From positions 1,965,061-2,029,060 of the forward strand of contig NC_026742.1 of assembly GCF_000210295.1 (NCBI RefSeq): a DNA stretch of 64,000 nt. The letters run 5' to 3'. Positions 11,779-20,043 of this stretch are shown piece after piece. The stretch is from Trypanosoma brucei gambiense DAL972 (taxonomy: Eukaryota; Euglenozoa; Kinetoplastea; Trypanosomatida; Trypanosomatidae). Position numbers and translations under genes: made by a program. The notes below the pieces were generated by a model. The model was not told the origin of the DNA and ran no database searches. It saw only the letters and a program-made list of their open reading frames with translations. The stretch's first letter is position 1. Every line of letters starts with the position of its first letter.

Positions 11779-11837
11779 AACTAACGCTATTATTAGAACA
11801 GTTTCTGTACTATATTGGTATGAGAAGCTCCCAGTAG
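11779..11837 (+). pseudogene. SLRNA: 5' part of SL RNA gene interrupted by SLACS
   Basis: The first 59 nt of an SL gene (whole mini-exon, splice donor and about 20 nt of intron) end at CCCAGTAG, where SLACS begins. SLACS is known to insert after nt 11 of the SL gene with a target duplication of about 49 bp. A break after nt 59-60 on the left side fits exactly. The SL promoter stays intact upstream, with G at -12, so transcription could run into the element. The right-hand SL remainder is lost in the gap. Confidence 0.93.
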
Positions 11838-11899
11838 GAATTATCCGTACTTGGGGTCAATTTTCGGGAAGAGAAAAAAAGTAAGAAATCGCTGCATTT

Positions 11900-13861
11900 A
11901 TGATATCGATAGGAAAGGAAGGAAAACCTCAAAACCAAAAAAAGTCTTGTTTTGGGGGTTCGAACCCGGACCTCCAAAACACAAACACAATTAGGAGAGG
12001 AGTGTTGCCAGTTGGGCTATTTCGACAAATCGGAGGAAAAATTGAAAATTTATGCTCAGATGAAATATACCAAATCGTACACATCGAAGAGAAAAAACAT
12101 AGGTGTACAAACGGTGCACACGTAGAAAAAAGTAGCGGAATTGATAGATCTCAGGTAAATAAATCCATTAAAGAAATCAGCGGATCATTTTCTTTCTTGG
12201 GACAGAATATCGGGAGGTTGGATGTCAAAAAGTCACCCGAAAATGAATATTTGGAAAAAAACAACTGTGGTCAAAACGACATAACGACCACAAAAAATTG
12301 TCGCTACGCAGACTTTCGTAGCGCATTTGAAAGGGCTCGACCAGCCCAATGCATGAGTAACAACGGTTACTGCGACAAAGAGGTCACAAAAAAATTAGGT
12401 GCTGCCGAACCTAAAATTTTTTCAAAAAATGGAAATTTTGAAAAAATTAACCGTGGTCAAATCGACATGACGACCACAAAAAAATGTCGCTACGCAGACT
12501 TTCGTAGCGCATTTGAAAGGGCTCGACCAGCCCAATGCATGAGTAACAACGGTTACTGCGACAAAGAGGTCACAAAAAAATTAGGTGCTGCCGAACCTAA
12601 AATTTTTTCAAAAAATGGAAATTTTGAAAAAATTAACCGTGGTCAAATCGACATGACGACCACAAAAAAATGTCGCTACGCAGACTTTCGTAGCGCATTT
12701 GAAAGGGCTCGACCAGCCCAATGCATGAGTAACAACGGTTACTGCGACAAAGAGGTCACAAAAAAATTAGGTGCTGCCGAACCTAAAATTTTTTCAAAAA
12801 ATGGAAATTTTGAAAAAATTAACCGTGGTCAAATCGACATGACGACCACAAAAAAATGTCGCTACGCAGACTTTCGTAGCGCATTTGAAAGGGCTCGACC
12901 AGCCCAATGCATGAGTAACAACGGTTACTCTGACAAAGAGGTCATAAGAAAATTAGGTGCTGCCGAACCTAAAATTTTTTCAAAAAATGGAAATTTTGAA
13001 AAAATTAACCGTGGTCAAATCGACATGACGACCACAAAAAAATGTCGCTACGCAGACTTTCGTAGCGCATTTGAAAGGGCTCGACCAGCCCAATGCATGA
13101 GTAACAACGGTTACTCTGACAAAGAGGTCATAAGAAAATTAGGTGCTGCCGAACCTAAAATTTTTTCAAAAAATGGAAATTTTGAAAAAATTAACCGTGG
13201 TCAAATCGACATGACGACCACAAAAAAATGTCGCTACGCAGACTTTCGTAGCGCATTTGAAAGGGCTCGACCAGCCCAATGCATGAGTAACAACGGTTAC
13301 TCTGACAAAGAGGTCATAAGAAAAATAGGTGCTGCCGAACCTAAAATTTTTTCAAAAAATGGAAATTTTGAAAAAATTAACCGTGGTCAAATCGACATGA
13401 CGACCACAAAAAAATGTCGCTACGCAGACTTTCGTAGCGCATTTGAAAGGGCTCGACCAGCCCAATGCATGAGTAACAACGGTTACTCTGACAAAGAGGT
13501 CATAAGAAAAATAGGGGCGGTTGGAAAAGAAAAATGCTCAAAAAATAAGGAAAAAGAGCAAATTTCGCAGACCGACAAAAACGAGACAAATGGTTTCTAC
13601 GCAGACTTCCGTAGCGCATTTACACGGAATGAACGAGTAGAATTAGGCAATAACAACGGTTATTGTCATAACGAAGCGACAAGAAATATAGAGAGGGGGA
13701 AAAAGCCGAAAACATCAAAAATTGATGAAAAAAGGCAAATTTCCAACATTGCAGCTGGTCGAAAAAGTGATCACTACGAAGATCCGAGTAGTGCATTTTC
13801 ACGAATTTCAATAGACCATTGCAATGCTCAAATAAAAATTGGTCGCAAAAAAAATGGTTAG
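11900..13861 (+). CDS. SLACS ORF0: 62-residue repeat open frame, copy 1
   Basis: An uninterrupted frame of 653 codons starts at the first ATG of the element and crosses the tandem repeats. Because each repeat is 186 bp (62 codons), the frame stays open through the array. Each unit carries the segments CRYADFRSAFERARPAQCMS and FEKINRGQIDM. The first unit and the last two are divergent. No known domain is recognised; the protein would be Lys/Asn/Arg-rich. The stop (13859-13861) overlaps the ORF1 start ATGGTTAG by 8 nt, right after a run of eight A. With seven A, as in copy 2, this frame would join ORF1. It may be translated or may only reflect a stop-free repeat; I am unsure which. Confidence 0.4.
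   Translation: MISIGKEGKPQNQKKSCFGGSNPDLQNTNTIRRGVLPVGLFRQIGGKIENLCSDEIYQIVHIEEKKHRCTNGAHVEKSSGIDRSQVNKSIKEISGSFSFLGQNIGRLDVKKSPENEYLEKNNCGQNDITTTKNCRYADFRSAFERARPAQCMSNNGYCDKEVTKKLGAAEPKIFSKNGNFEKINRGQIDMTTTKKCRYADFRSAFERARPAQCMSNNGYCDKEVTKKLGAAEPKIFSKNGNFEKINRGQIDMTTTKKCRYADFRSAFERARPAQCMSNNGYCDKEVTKKLGAAEPKIFSKNGNFEKINRGQIDMTTTKKCRYADFRSAFERARPAQCMSNNGYSDKEVIRKLGAAEPKIFSKNGNFEKINRGQIDMTTTKKCRYADFRSAFERARPAQCMSNNGYSDKEVIRKLGAAEPKIFSKNGNFEKINRGQIDMTTTKKCRYADFRSAFERARPAQCMSNNGYSDKEVIRKIGAAEPKIFSKNGNFEKINRGQIDMTTTKKCRYADFRSAFERARPAQCMSNNGYSDKEVIRKIGAVGKEKCSKNKEKEQISQTDKNETNGFYADFRSAFTRNERVELGNNNGYCHNEATRNIERGKKPKTSKIDEKRQISNIAAGRKSDHYEDPSSAFSRISIDHCNAQIKIGRKKNG
11937..12019 (-). promoter_or_regulatory. 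Antisense tRNA-like segment with pol III A/B-box-like motifs (SLACS copy 1)
   Basis: Read on the minus strand, TAGCCCAACTGG (12019-12008) resembles an A box, or D-arm, with one mismatch. About 40 nt on, GGGTTCGAACCC (11967-11956) contains a near-perfect B box (T-arm). A run of seven T (11943-11937) follows, like a pol III terminator. The order and spacing are those of a tRNA gene, but the D- and acceptor stems do not fold well, so this is at best a tRNA remnant. In T. brucei, divergent tRNA genes supply promoter boxes for neighbouring U-snRNA and 7SL genes, which makes the antisense orientation notable. Function is inference. Confidence 0.45.
12241..13510 (+). repeat. SLACS 186-bp tandem repeats, copy 1
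   Basis: The anchor TCGCTACGCAGACTTTCG recurs at 12301, 12487, 12673, 12859, 13045, 13231 and 13417, always 186 bp apart. Two weaker units follow near 13595 and 13773. Units 5'-proximal encode a ...GYCDKEVTKKLG... end and 3'-proximal units ...GYSDKEVIRK(L/I)G..., so the array has two subtypes ordered along its length. The anchor CTACGCAGACTTTCGTAGCG is itself an imperfect inverted repeat. Confidence 0.95.
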
Positions 13862-15331
13862 AAACTTGAGGTCATCTGAACCTCAAAAAATTTCAAGGTT
13901 CCCAAGGCACCATGGGGAAGGAAAAAAGGTGTCTCCTCCGGCTTTGAACCTGCAGTGGCCAGGACAGAAGCAGGTAGCGTCGGCAGTTGCGCCACAAATT
14001 AGAAAAAGCGCGACACCGAAAAAGAACAACACAAACATCCACCGGAACTGTAGGAAACACCTTAGGAAAGAAGGTGATTGGTGGATAGTAGAGGGCGGGC
14101 AAAGCGACAAGAAAGCCGCCCATTCCCCTCTCAAAACGAAACCGGTAAATAAGGAGGGGAACCGGAAGAAGTACGGCAGACCACCGCGTGAGGTAGAAGG
14201 GAAATGGCTTACCTCCCTCATTGCGGCAACGACTGAGGCCGTATTACGCCAACTGGGGAAGGGAAAATCCCCAACAGCCCACACGAAGTCGAACCAGAGT
14301 AGAGTCCCGCTGCAGCACTCTGAGAAAACGGCTAAGGGCATCAAATACGCGACGCCCCAACCAAAAAAGAAAGAACATGAGCAGCGGAAAGAGCTCCCCC
14401 GTCGGCCCCCAACCAAGAGGAGCCATGGCGCTAACAAAGGGCAGGGAGCGCCAGTAAGAGCCCCTACGAAGACACAAGGGAAGGGGGAAGAACAACCCCA
14501 CACAATGCGAACATGGGCACAGGTGGCAGCACCGAAGAAACAAAAGGTGACAAGTAAACCACCCATGGTTCAAAAAAAAAAGGCACAGGGGGAAAAGAAA
14601 GGGGCAGCGGCCAACCCCTTCCACTGGGAGCTACAGGTGGAGCAGCTTCTCAAGGATGCGGAACAGATACGCGAAAGCATGTACATTCGCTTTCTCCACG
14701 TTCGGCAGAGTTGGTGGAGCACATGCTTCAAAGCCCACATGGAGTTCCACTGCCCAGTGTGTGGTTTCGCGCACCCGGAAGAAACCATAACAGTAACACA
14801 CTGCAGGCAGCAACACCCCCAGGAGGGCCGCCTGATTCCCTACACCCTGACAACAACAGGGAATCAGGTGCAGTTCGCAGGTCCCTCCTGCTCACTTTCG
14901 GCGGTGGTGGCTATCCTCTCACATATGGAGGAAGAGAAAAATTTCCACCCTATTATCCGCCGAAGCTACCAGTCCCCGAGCAAGGAGACTACCCAAACGC
15001 TCGTTCAGGCATTGGGACTGGAGCTCCCCACAGCCCCCATCACTGCGATAGAAGCGCTGGCCCACCATGACCAGATGATCCGGCAGCTGTTGGAGGCACC
15101 CGCAACGACGGCACGACAATGCGGGCATTGTGGGGTAAATGAGCTAATGGAAGGGCCTTCCAACCCCGGGGAAAATTTGGGGATAATCTCCGTAAACCCC
15201 AACACATGCGAGTCGATCGAGCTGACGAATCAGATCCTCGCGAAGACATATACGACATCCTGGACAGATATGGAGGTCGTATGCACGGGGGAACGGAAGA
15301 ATATGGCCCACCGGCCTACCCCGACGTTGAT
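13854..15331 (+). CDS. SLACS ORF1, copy 1 (3' end in gap)
   Basis: 492 codons are visible from ATG 13854 to the gap. Residues 1-250 are very basic and low complexity (Lys, Arg, Pro, Gln), suited to nucleic-acid binding. A classical C2H2 zinc finger follows at C300, C303, H316 and H321. Next comes GPSCSLSAV (C346), resembling the Cys box of ubiquitin-specific proteases, and a CGHC pair at 423-426. ORF1 of non-LTR elements usually encodes an RNA-binding chaperone. Only a few bases differ from copy 2. The start ATG overlaps the ORF0 stop. No frameshift or stop is seen up to the gap. The protease reading is my inference. Confidence 0.75.
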
Positions 15332-15432
15332 NNNNNNNNNNNNNNNNNNNNNNNNNNNNNNNNNNNNNNNNNNNNNNNNNNNNNNNNNNNNNNNNNNNNN
15401 NNNNNNNNNNNNNNNNNNNNNNNNNNNNNNNN
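15332..15432. other. Assembly gap joining SLACS copy 1 to SL spacer
   Basis: About 101 N stand in for the end of ORF1, all of ORF2, the SLACS tail, the 3' part of the SL gene and an unknown number of SL units. The left edge is SLACS ORF1; the right edge starts in mid-spacer at the ATGTTATATAC segment. Confidence 0.98.
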
Positions 15433-16082
15433 TGTTATATACTTTTCCAATTTTGGGGCCGGCACCCGCCCAAACACCACCCGCCGTTAATAAACGGCGG
15501 CAGCAATAACAGCGAGCATGCCGCCGGCCAGCCACAGAGCCGAAAGAAGCCGGCCTGCGCGCCCCTATTCATGTTATTAGCCGCCATTAAGCATTATATT
15601 ACACTCAGCTCAACCGTCCTTCTTCTTTGCGTTGTTGTTGTTGCCGTTGTGTTCTATATAAAGTTTATCGGCAGAGGCGCCCCTGGCTCCTCCCCATCAC
15701 CCCCTGCCCACCCTACAAAATCTGGCCGCCGCCGGCTGGTCCTGGCACGCCCCAGAAACGCGTTTCTTTTATTGTTGGTTGATTGCCTTAATGTTCTGTT
15801 GCAGATGGCGATTCACCATTAAGCATTTAATATTTTAGAAATAAGAGAGCGCTGGTAAAAGACGGCGGGTCGCCGCCCACATGGTGGTAGCCGCTATGCA
15901 CGATACCCCATGTAGTATATATGCGGCCCCGCTTATTCCGCCACCCTCCCCCATAACGGCTTAAGCACAAGACCCCTTTGTTTCCCATAGGTCTACCGAC
16001 ACATTTCTGGCACGACAGTAAAATATGGCAAGTGTCTCAAAACTGCCTGTACAGCTTATTTTTGGGACACAGCCATGCTTTC
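15433..16082. repeat. SL intergenic spacer preceding second SLACS
   Basis: This is the distal half of a normal SL unit, matching for example 9240-9892, with the conserved promoter region at its right end. It contains the 8-bp-stem hairpin variant at 15481-15500 and small private substitutions (CCTACAAAATC, GGTAGCCGC). Confidence 0.95.
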
Positions 16083-16141
16083 AACTAACGCTATTATTAG
16101 AACAGTTTCTGTACTATATTGGTATGAGAAGCTCCCAGTAG
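16083..16141 (+). pseudogene. SLRNA: 5' part of SL RNA gene interrupted by second SLACS
   Basis: The first 59 nt of an SL gene, cut at the same base as at 11837. Position -12 is A here and G at the first insertion, so these are two different SL genes hit independently, or duplicated and diverged, and not one locus assembled twice. Confidence 0.92.
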
Positions 16142-16202
16142 GAATTATCCGTACTTGGGGTCAATTTTCGGGAAGAGAAAGAAGTAAGAAATTGCTGCAT
16201 TT

Positions 16203-17570
16203 ATGATATCGATAGGAAAGGAAGGAAAACCTCAAAACCAAAAAAAGTCTTGTTTTGGGGGTTCGAACCCGGACCTCCAAAACACAAACACAATTAGGAG
16301 AGGAGTGTTGCCAGTTGGGCTATTTCGACAAATTGGAGGAAAAATTGAAAATTTATGCTCAGATGAAATATACCAAATCGTACACATCGAAGAGAAAAAA
16401 CATAGGTGTACAAACGGTGCACACGTAGAAAAAAGTAGCGGAATTGATAGATCTCAGGTAAATAAATCCATTAAAGAAATCAGCGGATCATTTTCTTTCT
16501 TGGGACAGAATATCGGGAGGTTGGATGTCAAAAAGTCACCCGAAAATGGAAATTTTGAAAAAATTAACCGTGGTCAAATCGACATGACGACCACAAAAAA
16601 ATGTCGCTACGCAGACTTTCGTAGCGCATTTGAAAGGGCTCGACCAGCCCAATGCATGAGTAACAACGGTTACTGCGACAAAGAGGTCACAAAAAAATTA
16701 GGTGCTGCCGAACCTAAAATTTTTTCAAAAAATGGAAATTTTGAAAAAATTAACCGTGGTCAAATCGACATGACGACCACAAAAAAATGTCGCTACGCAG
16801 ACTTTCGTAGCGCATTTGAAAGGGCTCGACCAGCCCAATGCATGAGTAACAACGGTTACTGCGACAAAGAGGTCACAAAACAATTAGGTGCTGTCGAACC
16901 TAAAATTTTTTCAAAAAATGGAAATTTTGAAAAAATTAACCGTGGTCAAATCGACATGACGACCACAAAAAAATGTCGCTACGCAGACTTTCGTAGCGCA
17001 TTTGAAAGGGCTCGACCAGCCCAATGCATGAGTAACAACGGTTACTGCGACAAAGAGGTCACAAAAAAATTAGGTGCTGCCGAACCTAAAATTTTTTCAA
17101 AAAATGGAAATTTTGAAAAAATTAACCGTGGTCAAATCGACATGACGACCACAAAAAAATGTCGCTACGCAGACTTTCGTAGCGCATTTGAAAGGGCTCG
17201 ACCAGCCCAATGCATGAGTAACAACGGTTACTGCGACAAAGAGGTCACAAAAAAATTAGGTGCTGCCGAACCTAAAATTTTTTCAAAAAATGGAAATTTT
17301 GAAAAAATTAACCGTGGTCAAATCGACATGACGACCACAAAAAAATGTCGTTACGCAGACTTTCGTAGCGCATTTGAAAGGGCTCGACCAGCCCAATGCA
17401 TGAGTAACAACGGTTACTCCGACAAAGAGGTCATAAAAAAATTAGGGGCGGTTGGAAAAGAAAAATGCTCCAAAAATAAGGAAAAAGAGCAATTTTCGCA
17501 GGCCGACAAAAATGATACACATGGTTCTACGCAGACTTCCGTAGCGCATTTACACGGAATGAACGAGTAG
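16203..17570 (+). CDS. SLACS ORF0, copy 2 (frameshifted)
   Basis: 455 codons from the first ATG of the element, crossing five 62-codon repeats. A single T is missing near 17527 (TGGTTCTACG against TGGTTTCTACG in copy 1). This shifts the frame and ends it at 17570, about 200 codons early. Downstream of the lesion the copy 1 frame is still open and, thanks to a 7A tract at 17777-17783, runs directly into ORF1 without a stop. No known domain. Coding status uncertain. Confidence 0.35.
   Translation: MISIGKEGKPQNQKKSCFGGSNPDLQNTNTIRRGVLPVGLFRQIGGKIENLCSDEIYQIVHIEEKKHRCTNGAHVEKSSGIDRSQVNKSIKEISGSFSFLGQNIGRLDVKKSPENGNFEKINRGQIDMTTTKKCRYADFRSAFERARPAQCMSNNGYCDKEVTKKLGAAEPKIFSKNGNFEKINRGQIDMTTTKKCRYADFRSAFERARPAQCMSNNGYCDKEVTKQLGAVEPKIFSKNGNFEKINRGQIDMTTTKKCRYADFRSAFERARPAQCMSNNGYCDKEVTKKLGAAEPKIFSKNGNFEKINRGQIDMTTTKKCRYADFRSAFERARPAQCMSNNGYCDKEVTKKLGAAEPKIFSKNGNFEKINRGQIDMTTTKKCRYADFRSAFERARPAQCMSNNGYSDKEVIKKLGAVGKEKCSKNKEKEQFSQADKNDTHGSTQTSVAHLHGMNE
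16240..16322 (-). promoter_or_regulatory. Antisense tRNA-like segment with pol III-like boxes (SLACS copy 2)
   Basis: The same three elements as in copy 1 are preserved. The minus strand reads an A-box-like TAGCCCAACTGG (16322-16311), the palindromic B-box core GGGTTCGAACCC (16270-16259), and a run of seven T (16246-16240). No base differs between the copies in these motifs. Confidence 0.45.
16548..17445 (+). repeat. SLACS 186-bp tandem repeats, copy 2
   Basis: The anchor TCGCTACGCAGACTTTCG occurs at 16604, 16790, 16976 and 17162, and with one change (TCGTTACG) at 17348, at exact 186-bp spacing. Degenerate units follow near 17528 and 17704. The divergent first unit of copy 1 (FLEKNNCGQND type) is missing here, which fits repeat loss by unequal recombination or during reverse transcription. 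Confidence 0.94.
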
Positions 17571-17782
17571 AATTAGGCAATAACAACGGTTATTGTCATA
17601 ACGAAGCGACAAGAAATATAGAGAGGGGGAAAAAGCCGAAAACATCAAAAATTGATGAAAAAAGGCAAATTTCCAACATTGCAGCTGGTCGAAAAAGTGA
17701 TCACTACGAAGATCCGAGTAGTGCATTTTCACGAATTTCAATAGACCATTGCAATGCTCAAATAAAAATTGGTCGCAAAAAA

Positions 17783-19500
17783 ATGGTTAGAAACTTGAGG
17801 TCATCTGAACCTCAAAAAATTTCAAGGTTCCCAAGGCACCATGGGGAAGGAAAAAAGGTGTCTCCTCCGGCTTTGAACCTGCAGTGGCCAGGACAGAAGC
17901 AGGTAGCGTCGGCAGTTGCGCCACAAATTAGAAAAAGCGCGACACCGAAAAAGAACAACACAAACATCCACCGGAACTGTAGGAAACACCTTAGGAAAGA
18001 AGGTGATTGGTGGATAGTAGAGGGCGGGCAAAGCCACAAGAAAGCCGCCCATTCCCCTCTCAAAACGAAACCGGTAAATAAGGAGGGGAACCGGAAGAAG
18101 TACGGCAGACCACCGCGTGAGGTAGAAGGGAAATGGCTTACCTCCCTCATTGCGGCAACGACTGAGGCCGTATTACGCCAACTGGGGAAGGGAAAATCCC
18201 CAACAGCCCACACGAAGTCGAACCAGAGTAGAGTCCCGCTGCAGCACTCTGAGAAAACGGCTAAGGGCATCAAATACGCGACGCCCCAACCAAAAAAGAA
18301 AGAACATGAGCAGCGGAAAGAGCTCCCCCGTCGGCCCCCAACCAAGAGGAGCCACGGCGCTAACAAAGGGCAGGGAGCGCCAGTAAGAGCCCCTGCGAAG
18401 ACACAAGGGAAGGGGGAAGAACAACCCCACACAATGCGAACATGGGCACAGGTGGCAGCACCGAAGAAACAAAAGGTGACAAGTAAACCACCCATGGCTC
18501 AAAAAAAAAAGGCACAGGGGGAAAAGAAAGGGGCAGCGGCCAACCCCTTCCACTGGGAGCTACAGGTGGAGCAGCTTCTCAAGGATGCGGAACAGATACG
18601 CGAAAGCATGTACATTCGCTTTCTCCACGTTCGGCAGAGTTGGTGGAGCACATGCTTCAAAGTCCACATGGAGTTCCACTGCCCAGTGTGTGGTTTCGCG
18701 CACCCGGAAGAAACCATAACAGTAACACACTGCAGGCAGCAACACCCCCAGGAGGGCCGCCTGATTCCCTACACCCTGACAACAACAGGGAATCAGGTGC
18801 AGTTTGCAGGTCCCTCCTGCTCACTTTCGGCGGTGGTGGCTATCCTCTCACATATGGAGGAAGAGAAAAATTTCCACCCTATTATCCGCCGAAGCTACCA
18901 GTCCCCGAGCAAGGAGACTACCCAAACGCTCGTTCAGGCATTGGGACTGGAGCTCCCCACAGCCCCCATCACTGCGATAGAAGCGCTGGCCCACCATGAC
19001 CAGATGATCCGGCAGCTGTTGGAGGCACCCGCAACGACGGCACGACAATGCGGGCATTGTGGGGTAAATGAGCTAATGGAAGGGCCTTCCAACCCCGGGG
19101 AAAATTTGGGGATAATCTCCGTAAACCCCAACACATGCGAGTCGATCGAGCTGACGAATCAGATCCTCGCGAAGACATATACGACCTCCTGGACAGATAT
19201 GGAGGTCGTATGCACGGGGGAACGGAAGAATATGGCCCACCGGCCTACCCCGACGTTGATCACCCACTCCAAGACGTTCGGGGAAATGGTGGTCATCGAT
19301 ATTGGAACGTGGGGGAACGAAGCGGTGGGTTTGAAACGCATCCTCCACGAGATCCTGTTACCCCACGGGAACGGCACGGCAACATACAAACTCGTGGGCG
19401 CCGTGATCGCACCAACACCGTTCCACGTGGTAGCGGCAATACCCCAACAGACCAGGAAACGTCGCTGGGATATCCTGGATGGTATGGGTCCGCCGCACCG
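17783..19500 (+). CDS. SLACS ORF1, copy 2 (3' end in gap)
   Basis: 572 codons from ATG 17783 to the gap, open throughout. Besides the basic N-terminus and the C2H2 finger (C300, C303, H316, H321), this copy shows more C-terminal sequence. A hydrophobic strand VVIDIG near 503-508 is followed by YKLVGAVIAPTPFHVVAAI (535-553). That looks like the His box of ubiquitin-specific (C19) proteases, with H548 as candidate partner of C346. A CGHC pair (423-426) lies between, where USPs carry zinc-finger cysteines. I infer a diverged papain-fold protease-like region; an ordinary ORF1 structural protein remains possible. Confidence 0.75.
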
Positions 19501-19600
19501 NNNNNNNNNNNNNNNNNNNNNNNNNNNNNNNNNNNNNNNNNNNNNNNNNNNNNNNNNNNNNNNNNNNNNNNNNNNNNNNNNNNNNNNNNNNNNNNNNNNN
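19501..19600. other. Assembly gap at right end of SL/SLACS array
   Basis: 100 N between SLACS copy 2 ORF1 and unrelated sequence. The rest of SLACS and any further SL genes before the array border are missing. Confidence 0.98.
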
Positions 19601-20043
19601 TGTGGCGGGGGGGCCTTTTAAAGCATATGAGTTGGGGAGGTTTTCCTTTTACTCATGGGGAGGGGAAATTTCCCTTTTTCTTTCCGACATTTTTTTTTGC
19701 CTTTCAGCCTTTTTCCTTGTTACCTTTTTTTTTGAAACAACGGTGGGTATTTGGGAATTTTTGCCGATTTTGGAAAGAGCTTCCCTAATGGTTTAGAAAA
19801 TTTAGGGGTCAAAGGCAAAAATTCCGGGGGGGGAAAATTCCTCATTGCCTTTTTAGGGGCAAGTATTCAAAATTTGATCACATGGAAGCTTTCAACCATT
19901 TTGGATGATCAGAGCACGTATTTCAACTTATTCAACGAGATCTTTCCACTGTATATAACACCGATTCTTCAAAGAAATTGTTTTAAAGGCCACAGCGGGG
20001 GAAGGGCAAAAACAGGAAAATTATATGAAAAAATGAAGGATCG
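19601..20043. other. Contig edge, no gene recognised
   Basis: The first 280 bases are full of stretched homopolymers (runs of G, T and C) and look like a low-quality read end. Frames crossing it encode only Phe/Gly-rich nonsense. From about 19890 the sequence appears normal but holds no recognisable gene. Confidence 0.6.

Larger units (their letters stand above)
1..11837 (+). repeat. Spliced-leader (mini-exon) RNA gene tandem array
   Basis: Head-to-tail units start at 55, 1406, 3085, 4432, 5787, 7170, 8558 and 9893, with a ninth, interrupted SL gene at 11779. Undisturbed unit lengths are 1351, 1347, 1355, 1388 and 1335 bp. The other three (1679, 1383, 1886 bp) contain N gaps. Each unit holds one SL RNA gene of about 140 nt, a T-rich tract, a CA/TA/TTTA/TTTG microsatellite, and a GC-rich spacer ending in the next SL promoter. 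The transcribed part looks invariant between units, and variation lies in the spacer. In T. brucei every mRNA receives the 39-nt leader by trans-splicing, which explains the high copy number. True copy number cannot be read here because the gaps fall in repeats. Confidence 0.97.
11838..15331 (+). mobile_element. SLACS: SLACS retrotransposon, copy 1 (3' end missing in gap)
   Basis: The element begins at GAATTATCCG directly after nt 59 of an SL gene and is co-oriented with it. In order it has a short leader, an antisense tRNA-like segment, an array of 186-bp repeats, and ORF1 up to the gap. SLACS is the site-specific non-LTR retroposon of the T. brucei SL array, of the CRE clade, known for tandem repeats of about 185 bp near its 5' end and two ORFs. 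ORF2, with reverse transcriptase and restriction-like endonuclease, is not present before the gap. Identification rests on the insertion site, the repeats and the reading frames. Confidence 0.93.
16142..19500 (+). mobile_element. SLACS: SLACS retrotransposon, copy 2 (3' end missing in gap)
   Basis: Same order as copy 1: leader, antisense tRNA-like segment, 186-bp repeats and ORF1. It differs by having five main repeats in place of seven, a G/A change in the leader (AGAAAGAAG), a 1-nt loss near 17527, and seven A in place of eight before ORF1. It extends about 240 bp further into ORF1 than copy 1 before the gap. Confidence 0.93.

Noticed and set aside
12241..13510. CRISPR-like array (regular repeat spacing)
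   Set aside because: Repeats are contiguous 186-bp units without unique spacers, in a eukaryotic retroelement.
13883..14566. 227-codon minus-strand frame opposite SLACS ORF1 (also 17812-18495)
   Set aside because: Shadow of the strongly biased Lys/Pro/Gln coding of ORF1; Phe/Cys/Leu-rich product with no family features.
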